8,954 nucleotides of DNA from Chloroflexota bacterium. Lineage in GTDB: Bacteria; Chloroflexota; Limnocylindria; Limnocylindrales; CSP1-4. How positions within the stretch are numbered: the first letter of the stretch is position 1; each line of letters opens with the position of its first letter. The notes beneath the pieces are model-generated. The model made no database searches and had not been told where the DNA came from. It worked only from the letters and a program-made list of their open reading frames with translations. Positions 1 to 5,421 of this stretch are shown piece after piece. A program made the translations under genes and the position numbers. The DNA is taken from assembly GCA_016200675.1 (NCBI GenBank), contig JACQEH010000129.1:1-8954 (forward strand), in the 5' to 3' direction.

Positions 1-407
1 ACGCCGGGGGCGATGCGCTCGACCGGCCTGGTCGACTTCGTCTCGATCGGGCCCTTGTCGTCGATGGGGCGGCCGAGCGGGTCGACGACGCGGCCCAGGA
101 GCGCCTGGCCGACGGGCACCTCGACCACCCGACCCGTGGTCTTGACGATGTCGCCTTCCTTGATCGCCCGGGCGTCGCCGAGGATCACGGCGCCGACCGT
201 CTCCTCCTCGAGGTTGAGGGCCATGCCGCGGACGCCGTTGGGGAACTCGAGGAGCTCGGACGAGAGGGCGCCGGCCAGGCCGTAGACCTGGGCGATGCCG
301 TCCCCGACTTCCACGACCGTGCCGACGCTCCGGGTCTCGGTGCCCTGGTCGAAGGTGTCGATCGCCGACTTGATGATGCTGATGATCTCGTCCGAGCGAA
401 TGGCCAT
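1..407 (-). CDS. atpA: ATP synthase F1 subunit alpha, N-terminal part (cut by window edge)
   Basis: This is the N-terminal 135 residues of the F1 alpha subunit, which forms the alpha3-beta3 head and carries the non-catalytic nucleotide sites. The frame reads MAIRSDEIISIIKSAID, then GTVVEVGDGIAQVYGL (the beta-barrel domain), then GMALNLEEETVGAVILGD, and GRVVDPLGRPIDDKGPI near the edge. All are hallmark segments of AtpA. The Walker A region would lie beyond position 1. The ATG at 407-405 was chosen because GGAG (417-414) sits 6 nt upstream and because family members begin with a similar Met-x-Ile-Arg-x-Asp-Glu-Ile segment. The same frame is open upstream through the whole atpH coding region (to 746) with no stop, so a delta-alpha fusion product is possible by readthrough from the atpH start. 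Confidence in the family is very high. Whether a free alpha also exists depends on use of the internal ATG. Confidence 0.96.
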   Translation of the reverse strand, partial: MAIRSDEIISIIKSAIDTFDQGTETRSVGTVVEVGDGIAQVYGLAGALSSELLEFPNGVRGMALNLEEETVGAVILGDARAIKEGDIVKTTGRVVEVPVGQALLGRVVDPLGRPIDDKGPIETKSTRPVERIAPG

Positions 408-746
408 GTGGTTCTCCGTTTCGGGCGCCTGCGGCCCGCTGCGCCCCGCCTCAGGCGGGTGATTGGGCCTAGCCGGGAGCGCCCCGAACCGGCCCCGCTG
501 GGTGAGCAGCCGGGCGAGGTTGAGGACACCCACCGGGACGCGTCCCTCCAGGAGCCGCTCGGTCATCGCCTGGCGGTCCGCATGCGGGACCGACGGGTTG
601 TCGACCACGTGGAGCACGCCGGCATCCGCGGCAAACTGCGCCGCGAGGGTCAGCCCCGCTGCCCAGCCGTCGAGCGCGTCGTCACGAATGGCCAGCTGGA
701 AGGCAGCCTCCGCGTAGCGGCGCCCGGCGGTGGTCGGTCGGCTCAT
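408..746 (-). CDS. atpH: ATP synthase delta subunit, N-terminal domain only; open in frame into atpA
   Basis: The delta subunit sits on top of F1 and links the alpha N-termini to the b-subunit stator. From the ATG at 746-744 the frame gives RRYAEAAFQLA (residues 9-19), NPSVPHADRQAMTERLL (50-66) and NLARLLTQRGRFGALPA (76-92). These match the conserved N-terminal helical domain of AtpH/OSCP. After residue 92 the similarity stops, and a Pro/Gly-rich stretch (residues 93-113) leads straight into the AtpA Met. A normal delta is about 180 residues, so the C-terminal domain that contacts subunit b is missing. No in-frame stop exists between 746 and the window edge, so this is not an independent closed gene as read. 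The start is 10 nt after the atpF stop and has only a weak ribosome site. Possible explanations are a real deletion or fusion, or an assembly or sequencing deletion at the hairpin cluster 423-459. Confidence 0.82.
414..417 (-). promoter_or_regulatory. Ribosome binding site of atpA
   Basis: GGAG is separated by 6 nt from the ATG at 407. It supports independent initiation of alpha even though the upstream atpH frame is continuous with atpA. Confidence 0.7.
423..459 (-). repeat. Overlapping inverted repeats at the atpH-atpA junction
   Basis: Two mutually exclusive hairpins can be read. The first has arms GGGCGC (423-428) and GCGCCC (441-446) around an inner GCGG-x-CCGC dyad. The second has arms CCCGCC (445-450) and GGCGGG (454-459) with a 3-nt loop. 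They overlap at 445-446. No U-tract follows, so this is not a standard terminator. The structure ends 5 nt before the atpA Shine-Dalgarno and lies exactly where the delta C-terminal domain should be encoded. It may modulate alpha translation, or mark a deletion-prone site. Confidence 0.6.
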
Positions 747-756
747 CGGGGGTCCA

Positions 757-1338
757 TCAGTTGCGCTGGTCTCCCGCCTTGGGCGCTCCGCCGGCCGAGC
801 CGGCCAGGAACTCCTCGACGAGGCGGCGCTGGCGGGCATCGGTCATCGTCTCGCCGACGACCGCGCTGGCAGCCCGGAGGGCGAGGTCGGCGACCTCGGC
901 CCGCAGGTCCGCGAGCGCGCGCTGCTTCTCCGCCTCGATGTCCGAGGTGGCACGGGTGCGCATTCGCTCCAGCTCCTCGCGGGTGGCGGCGATGTCCGCA
1001 TCCCGCGTCTCCTGGGCGACCTTCTGGGCGCGGGCCAGGATCTCGTTCGACTCACGTCGCGCCTCGGCAAGGGCGGCCAGCCGCTCCTGCTCCGCGCTCT
1101 CGCGATCCTTCCGTGCCTGCTCGGCGTCCTTGAGACCCTGCTCGATCCGCTCCCGACGCGTCGACAGCATCGCCGACACGGGCTTGAAGGCGAACGTCCA
1201 GATCAGGACGAGGAAAACGACCGCGTTGGCGGCCGCGATGACCACCTGGAAGAGGTTGACCTGGAACAAGGCCTCGGTGCCCGCGGTCAGCCGGACGACC
1301 TCCTGCCCGGTGGTCGTCGCGACGGCCAGAAGACCCAT
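757..1338 (-). CDS. atpF: ATP synthase F0 subunit b
   Basis: This is the peripheral stalk subunit of the F-type ATP synthase (193 aa), anchored in the membrane and holding F1 through delta. One hydrophobic segment at about residues 27-51 (around VVIAAANAVVFLVLIW) is followed by the typical FKPVSAML turn. A long, highly charged Ala/Glu/Arg-rich coiled coil then runs over about 57-150 (RRERIEQGLKDAEQARKDRE and onwards), with a conserved-looking ALRAASAVVGE-type segment near 152-163. The length fits the family, which is 155-190 aa or slightly more. The ATG at 1338 has AGGAGA (1352-1347) 8 nt upstream. The gene lies 23 nt after atpE. The neighbouring delta lacks its C-terminal domain, which is the part that should bind the C-terminus of this protein. 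I see nothing abnormal in b itself. Confidence 0.96.
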   Translation of the reverse strand: MGLLAVATTTGQEVVRLTAGTEALFQVNLFQVVIAAANAVVFLVLIWTFAFKPVSAMLSTRRERIEQGLKDAEQARKDRESAEQERLAALAEARRESNEILARAQKVAQETRDADIAATREELERMRTRATSDIEAEKQRALADLRAEVADLALRAASAVVGETMTDARQRRLVEEFLAGSAGGAPKAGDQRN

Positions 1339-1346
1339 GGTCCCGT

Positions 1347-1352
1347 TCTCCT
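1347..1352 (-). promoter_or_regulatory. Ribosome binding site of atpF
   Basis: AGGAGA is separated by 8 nt from the ATG at 1338, which fixes the start of subunit b. Confidence 0.7.
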
Positions 1353-1361
1353 GCGTGTCCG

Positions 1362-1574
1362 CTACTTGATGAAGATGGCGAGCAGGCCGACGACGATGGC
1401 CAGGACGCCAAGGCCTTCGGCGAACGCCGCGAGGATGATCGCGATGCCGCGGATCTGGCCGGCGGCGTCGGGGTTGCGGCCGATGGCCGAGGCCGACAGG
1501 CCCGCGAGGATGCCGATGCCGATGCCGGGGCCGATGACCCCGAGAGCGGCGAGTCCAGCGCCGATGTTTTCCAT
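1362..1574 (-). CDS. atpE: ATP synthase F0 subunit c
   Basis: This is the 70-residue proteolipid that forms the rotor ring. There are two transmembrane helices. The first carries the glycine-rich packing motif GPGIGIGILAG (15-25). A polar loop follows (GRNPDAAGQIRG, about 32-43). The second helix holds the ion-binding carboxylate Glu53 in LAAFAEGLGV. Na+-type rings usually have a Gln in helix 1 and a Ser/Thr after the Glu. Here those positions are Ile20 and Gly54, so proton coupling is the better reading (inference from the motif). The start ATG at 1574 has a full AGGAGG (1590-1585) 10 nt upstream, the best ribosome site in the window. That fits the high copy number needed for subunit c. Confidence 0.97.
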   Translation of the reverse strand: MENIGAGLAALGVIGPGIGIGILAGLSASAIGRNPDAAGQIRGIAIILAAFAEGLGVLAIVVGLLAIFIK

Positions 1575-1584
1575 GCGAGACGTT

Positions 1585-1590
1585 CCTCCT
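1585..1590 (-). promoter_or_regulatory. Strong ribosome binding site of atpE
   Basis: A consensus AGGAGG is separated by 10 nt from the atpE ATG. A small perfect hairpin (arms CGAGCG 1597-1602 and CGCTCG 1606-1611) lies just upstream, and the long hairpin after atpB (1639-1668) lies before that. Confidence 0.75.
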
Positions 1591-1638
1591 ACTCCCCGAG
1601 CGTGTCGCTCGAGATCATTCGAACCGTGGTCTGGAGCA

Positions 1639-1668
1639 CCTGCCGCCGCGCGTCCGCGCCCCGGCAGG
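1639..1668 (-). repeat. Intercistronic hairpin between atpB and atpE
   Basis: The arms CCTGCCG (1639-1645) and CGGCAGG (1662-1668) pair perfectly. An additional inner stem GCGC/GCGC (1648-1651 and 1656-1659) has a 4-nt loop. The hairpin abuts the atpB stop codon at 1669-1671. No T-run follows, so termination is unlikely. Messenger processing or stabilisation ahead of atpE, or partial attenuation, is inferred. Confidence 0.55.
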
Positions 1669-2721
1669 TCAATTGCCTGGTTGGAGCCTGGCCGGTCCCG
1701 TCCCCTCCATCTCCGCCATCACCTCTTCGGCGACGTGACCCTCCTCCTCGTGATGGCTCTCGATGGCCAGGACGATGAACATGAGCGTCAGCACGCTGAA
1801 GATCAGGGCCTGGATGGCATTCAGCATGAGCTCGAGCCCGATCAGGAAGACCGGGAAGAACCCAATGGTGAGGGCGGTGATGACGCCGAGCGCCACCTCG
1901 CCGCCGTAGATGTTGCCGAAGAGTCGCATCGAGAGCGTGACCGGCTTGACGAACTCGAGCATCAGCTCGATGAGGCCCACGAACATGGCGATGATCCCGG
2001 CCCCCACGCCCTTCTTGAACTCGTAGACCGGGAAGAACTTGCCCAGATAGCCCCCGACGCCGAGATGGCGGAAACCCTCGACGTGGAAGATCGTGAAGCT
2101 GATGAGGGCCATCCCGATCGTGATGTTGACGTCGCTCGAGGGGGCGCGCAGGAAGGCGACCTTGCCGACGGGCGGTATCAGGCCGATCCAGTTGTCGAAC
2201 AGGACCAGCAGGAAGAAGGCGACGAAGATCGGGATGTACGGTCGCGCGGCGGGCCCGGCGAGGCCCATCCCGAAATCGCTCAGCGACTCGTAGACGAACT
2301 CGAAGAGGTTCTGCGCCCGGCCCGGCATGAGCGTGCCGCCGCGGGCCATGAGGATTGCCCCGACGAGGACGATGGCCATGACGATCCACATCGTGAGGAG
2401 CGTCGAGCTGATGCTCGGGTGGAAGGTCACGAGGTCGGACGCCGCCGGCGCGCTGGCCGGCGCGAAGTCGATGACGGAGACCGGGGCGGGGAACTCGAGG
2501 CTGCTCTCGATGAAGCAGACCGGGAAGGCGCACGCATCGCCCTGCTTGCCATCCTTTGGGAACGGCGGGAAGGCGACGAAGGCGATGGCGTCGACGAGGA
2601 TGACCCCGACGATGAGCGCGATCCAGCGCGTGGAGATGCGGCGGCCGCGCCTGGGTTCGGGTGCGGCACCCGGATCGTCGGCGTCCGCGACCGGCACGGT
2701 CACGAGCTGCTCGCTCGACAA
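1669..2721 (-). CDS. atpB: ATP synthase F0 subunit a
   Basis: This is the membrane stator subunit that forms the two proton half-channels against the c-ring. Counting from the TTG at 2721 (350 aa), the first transmembrane helix is near residues 33-52 (WIALIVGVILVDAIAFVAF). A long extracytoplasmic segment containing Cys64 and Cys69 follows, then the conserved helices with IPIFVAFFLLVLFDNWIGLIPP. The essential Arg is at 266 in KPVTLSMRLFGNIYGGE, and a helix with Glu297 and Gln304 (GLELMLNAIQALIFSVLT) comes near the end. The His/Glu-rich tail ESHHEEEGH is cytoplasmic or surface exposed. The TTG is preferred because GGAGG (2731-2727) lies 5 nt upstream. An in-frame GTG at 2733 would add four residues but has no ribosome site and sits against a hairpin. 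At 350 aa the protein is longer than the E. coli a subunit (271 aa), mostly because of its N-terminal part. Confidence 0.95.
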   Translation of the reverse strand: MSSEQLVTVPVADADDPGAAPEPRRGRRISTRWIALIVGVILVDAIAFVAFPPFPKDGKQGDACAFPVCFIESSLEFPAPVSVIDFAPASAPAASDLVTFHPSISSTLLTMWIVMAIVLVGAILMARGGTLMPGRAQNLFEFVYESLSDFGMGLAGPAARPYIPIFVAFFLLVLFDNWIGLIPPVGKVAFLRAPSSDVNITIGMALISFTIFHVEGFRHLGVGGYLGKFFPVYEFKKGVGAGIIAMFVGLIELMLEFVKPVTLSMRLFGNIYGGEVALGVITALTIGFFPVFLIGLELMLNAIQALIFSVLTLMFIVLAIESHHEEEGHVAEEVMAEMEGTGPARLQPGN

Positions 2722-2726
2722 CGCTC

Positions 2727-2731
2727 CCTCC
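2727..2731 (-). promoter_or_regulatory. Ribosome binding site deciding the atpB start
   Basis: GGAGG is 5 nt from a TTG at 2721-2719. No comparable site precedes the in-frame GTG at 2733. The site therefore argues for a TTG initiator. Confidence 0.55.
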
Positions 2732-2739
2732 ACATGCGG

Positions 2740-2762
2740 GAGCGCGGCTGAAGGCCGCGCTC
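2740..2762 (-). repeat. Perfect 9-bp hairpin between atpI-like gene and atpB
   Basis: The arms GAGCGCGGC (2740-2748) and GCCGCGCTC (2754-2762) are perfectly complementary with a 5-nt loop. No U-tract follows. The hairpin ends 8 nt before the atpB ribosome site, so it may tune atpB translation or protect the messenger. The function is inferred. Confidence 0.6.
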
Positions 2763-2790
2763 GAACTCCTCGGCCGACCCCGTCAGCCGC

Positions 2791-3012
2791 TCAACCGATC
2801 GTCTTGAGGAACCTGCTGACCAGCCTGTAGATCATGGCCGTTCCTGTCCCGGCGCCGAGCAGGAAGCCGACGATCAGAAACACCGGCAAGGTCCCGAGTC
2901 GCTCGTCCGCCCAACGGCCGGCGAGAACTCCGATCAGGGTCGTGACCAGGAGAATCAAGCCGATTTCGGAGAAGAGCGCGATGTACGCGCCGGCACGTCC
3001 GGGCTCGATCAC
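2791..3012 (-). CDS. atpI: AtpZ/AtpI-family small membrane protein
   Basis: This is a short two-helix membrane protein (73 aa from the GTG at 3012) at the head of the atp operon. Members of this family help c-ring assembly and have been linked to Mg2+/Ca2+ uptake (family knowledge). Helix 1 is about residues 13-31 (FSEIGLILLVTTLIGVLAG). It is followed by the family signature GRWADERLGTLPVFLIVGF (32-50), and helix 2 extends to about 62. The tail YRLVSRFLKTIG is basic. A longer frame reaches 3138, but its extra residues run through the promoter and hairpin region and show no family similarity. The GTG is therefore chosen, with GGCAGG 6 nt upstream as a weak ribosome site. The gene lies 69 nt before the atpB TTG. 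Confidence 0.85.
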   Translation of the reverse strand: MIEPGRAGAYIALFSEIGLILLVTTLIGVLAGRWADERLGTLPVFLIVGFLLGAGTGTAMIYRLVSRFLKTIG

Positions 3013-3035
3013 GGGCGACCTGCCAAAGCCCGCGG

Positions 3036-3044
3036 AGTATAGCA
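3036..3044 (-). promoter_or_regulatory. Extended -10 promoter of the atp operon
   Basis: Reading the minus strand, TGC TATACT (3044-3036) matches an extended -10 element: TGn, and five of six bases of TATAAT. A start site about 7 nt downstream, near 3029, would give a leader of about 17 nt before the GTG at 3012, containing the weak ribosome site GGCAGG. No TTGACA-like -35 exists at the expected distance, which is typical of extended -10 promoters. The -35 position falls inside a perfect palindrome. Motif only; a start site has not been measured. Confidence 0.5.
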
Positions 3045-3054
3045 GGCAGGCTCG

Positions 3055-3075
3055 GTAGCGGGCCCGGCCCGCTAC
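3055..3075. repeat. Perfect 9-bp inverted repeat over the -35 position
   Basis: GTAGCGGGC (3055-3063) and GCCCGCTAC (3067-3075) are separated by 3 nt. The repeat overlaps the place where the -35 box of the putative atp promoter would be (3059-3064). It could be a repressor or activator operator, or an RNA hairpin of the upstream transcript. No T-run follows on either strand. Confidence 0.6.
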
Positions 3076-3236
3076 TTCGGCCATCGCCCCGCTCGGGTGC
3101 GGCGCATGCCGCTGGGGCATGCCGGCCGACCTCGCCACGCTCGAGGCGTGGCCCGAATCTACGGAACCGGGGCAGCGTCATGCTCGCTGCGCCCGATCCC
3201 TATGACCCAGCGGCATATCGCTGGACATCTCAGGCG
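3076..3236. repeat. Non-coding gap with four further tandem inverted repeats
   Basis: No gene is seen between the stalk-protein stop at 3237 and the atp promoter. The gap holds four more perfect inverted repeats: GCATGCC/GGCATGC (3104-3110, 3116-3122), GCCACGC/GCGTGGC (3134-3140, 3146-3152), GCAGCG/CGCTGC (3172-3177, 3185-3190) and CCAGCG/CGCTGG (3207-3212, 3219-3224). Loops are 5-7 nt. Arm sequences differ from one to the next, so this is not a simple repeat family. No U-tracts are present. Possible roles are termination by structure, a structured RNA, or protein binding; none is proven. Confidence 0.5.
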
Positions 3237-4325
3237 TTACGACGCGGTTGTGTCGTAGGTCTTGAAGTCGGACCCGCCGGCTCCCGTGCCCGTGACCTTG
3301 ATCGTGTACTGGCCTGGTGTAGTGATCGGAACGGAAGCTGAGCTCGTCGTCTCGGACAAGGGAACCCCATCCAGGAACCACGACCAGGTATCCACGTTCG
3401 TCCCGGTCGCCGTACACGTGACGGTGTATGGCGCGACGTCCGCGGGTGGCGAGCAGGACAACACGTCTACCGACGTGACTGGCGGTGGCGTATCCGTGGG
3501 TATCGAGGTCGGGGTCGGCGTCGGGGTCGGCGGCGTCGGCGTGGGCGTCGGGAGCGGCGTGGGTCCAGGGCCGGGCGTTGGGGTCGGAGTCGGCTGGGGC
3601 GGGGTCGTGGGAAGCACGTACGGCGTGGGCTGCGGCCCGCGGGGGGTGGGGCGCGGCGTCGGGCGCGGCGTGGCCCCGGGCGCGAGCGTCGGGGTCGGGA
3701 CGGGCGTCGGCGTGGCGTTGATGATCGGGATGAGGTTCGGGTCGATGACGCCGCCAATCGTCGGCAGGGGCGAGTCGCCGGCTCCCGCCGAGGAGATCGC
3801 GACGTCCGTCGCGGCGGCGCTCGCCCGGGGCGTGGCGATGCCGCCGGCAACCTGTCCGTTCCGCGGTTGCGCCAGCTGGATGATCAGGGCGATGGCCACG
3901 ACCGCGAACAGGAGGGCCGACATGTCGCGCCACAGGATGGCTCGCCGCCGCCCGCCGCCCGGTCGGGCATGGTCGACGAAGCCGGTCGAGGCCCGGACGG
4001 TTCGGCGAACGGTGTGGGCCGGGCGCTCGAGTGGCCGCGGCTGGAGCACGGATTGGCCAGCCGCACCCGAGACCCCGCCGCCGGGCGCCGGATTCGATCC
4101 CCCCGCGGGCGTCGCATCACGAGCCGCGACAACCGGCGTCGCGACGGACGCTCCGCCGATCCCGACCGTCGCGGCAGCCGCAAGCGCCGCGGCCTCCTCC
4201 TCGTCGTAGTGGGGGGGTCGGACCGCCGACGCCCCGATGCGCCAGGCGATGTCCTCGAGGGAGATCGGCTCCTGCGGCCCGCCGGCCCTGGCAGGACCAT
4301 CGGGTCGCCTCCGCCAGGGATTCAC
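3237..4325 (-). CDS. Single-pass membrane protein with Pro/Thr stalk and Ig/PKD-like domain
   Basis: The protein has 362 residues and an unknown function. The cytoplasmic N-terminal part (1-134) begins with a hydrophilic region holding a short, possibly conserved helix (PISLEDIAWRIGA, 20-32) and an Ala-rich low-complexity stretch, and ends in a basic block (GGGRRRAILWRD). One transmembrane helix follows at about 136-152 (SALLFAVVAIALIIQLA), giving a type II orientation by the positive-inside rule. An extracytoplasmic linker leads to a TP/PTPTP-rich rigid stalk (about 204-283) and a C-terminal beta domain (284-362) with WSWFLDGVPL and PGQYTIKVTGTG. This domain resembles PKD/Ig-like folds, with Cys291 and Cys304 as a possible disulfide. 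The GTG at 4325 overlaps the upstream TGA as GTGA, and GAGG precedes it closely, so it is translationally coupled to the WecA-like gene. A surface adhesion or cell-wall sensing role is inference. Confidence 0.75.
   Translation of the reverse strand: MNPWRRRPDGPARAGGPQEPISLEDIAWRIGASAVRPPHYDEEEAAALAAAATVGIGGASVATPVVAARDATPAGGSNPAPGGGVSGAAGQSVLQPRPLERPAHTVRRTVRASTGFVDHARPGGGRRRAILWRDMSALLFAVVAIALIIQLAQPRNGQVAGGIATPRASAAATDVAISSAGAGDSPLPTIGGVIDPNLIPIINATPTPVPTPTLAPGATPRPTPRPTPRGPQPTPYVLPTTPPQPTPTPTPGPGPTPLPTPTPTPPTPTPTPTSIPTDTPPPVTSVDVLSCSPPADVAPYTVTCTATGTNVDTWSWFLDGVPLSETTSSASVPITTPGQYTIKVTGTGAGGSDFKTYDTTAS
3477..3713 (-). repeat. TP/PTPTP codon repeat encoding the stalk
   Basis: This is an imprecise short tandem repeat of CCGACGCCG-like units coding for Thr-Pro dipeptides in the stalk. 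The opposite (template) strand is G-rich. It contains four G-runs at 3561-3583 with loops of 4, 2 and 4 nt, enough for a canonical G-quadruplex. The stretch is prone to length change and to sequencing or assembly error. Confidence 0.7.
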
Positions 4326-5421
4326 CTTGCCTCGTCCTCGTAGGCGTCGGGCTCGAGGGCGTCGCGCGAGCCCTGGGTGAGGAGGAAGAGCACGAGCCCG
4401 AATGCGACGAGGGCTCCGAGGAACGCGTAGACCTGCGCGGCGGATGAGACCACGAGCGACATCACGCCAAGGCTCGCGCAGATGGCGTAGATGAGCAAGA
4501 CCGTGCCCCGATGGCCGAGGCCGATGTCGAGGAGCCGGTGGTGGATGTGGCCGCGATCGGGCGTGAACGGCGAGCGTCCGGCCAGCAGGCGTCGGACGAT
4601 GACCCAGAAGGTGTCGATGATCGGGACGCCCAGGACGAGCAGGGCGACCGCAACCTTGGCCGTGCCGAGGATCGCCAGGACGGCCAGGGTGTAGCCGATG
4701 AACATGACGCCCGTGGTTCCCAGGAAGATCGAGGCCGGCTGGAAGTTGAAGCGCAGGAAGCCGATGAGGGCCCCGGCAAGGGCCACGCACAGGACGGCGA
4801 CGTAGGGCTGCGCGACCTGGGTCGTGAGGCTGAGCACGCCCAGCGTCAGGGCGGCGATGAGCGCGATCCCGGTCGACAGCCCGTCGAGACCGTCGATGAA
4901 GTTCATGCTGTTCAGCATCCCCACGATCCAGACGACCGTGAAGGCGATCGCGAACGGCGTGCCGAAGGGGACCTGACCCGGGCCGAAGGGGTTGCTGATC
5001 TGGTCGACGCCGACCCCGAGCGCGACCGCCAGGCCGGCCAGCAGGAGCTGGCCCAGGAGCTGCCAGCGGGCGCGCAGGTCGAGGAGGTCGTCGATCGCAC
5101 CGATCGTGGCCGCCAGGGCCCCGCCGCCGAAGAGCGCGGTGATCTCGCCCGAGGTGATCCCGTTGGGCGCCGGCATCGCCCCGATGTCTCCCCGGAACAG
5201 GGTCAGCCCGCCGCCGACGGCAAGGAACGCCGCCACGACGGCCAACCCGCCGCCCCGCGGCACCGGACTCGTATTGACCCGCCGATGGTTCGGCGCATCC
5301 ATGATCCCGTAGCGACGGACGACCGCCCGGATGGCCGGGGTCAGGACGAGCGCCAGGAGTGCCGTCCCGATGAAGGCCGCGACGAGGAGGGGGACCGTGG
5401 AGCCGGCCCCGGCGACGAAGG

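Noticed and set aside
730..2751. Long plus-strand open frame of 673 codons opposite atpF, atpE and atpB
   Set aside because: It lies antisense to three clear ATP synthase genes, consists of low-complexity Arg/Asp/Glu/Gly-rich sequence, and is explained by the codon bias of high-GC genes.
3013..3138. N-terminal extension of the AtpI-like protein to an ATG at 3138
   Set aside because: The extension would be translated through the inverted repeats and the -10 element and shows no family similarity. The GTG at 3012 gives a normal-size protein.
3130..3200. Possible tRNA or other known small RNA in the gap before the atp operon
   Set aside because: A GGTTC-like string and stems are present, but no cloverleaf with proper acceptor and anticodon arms can be drawn.
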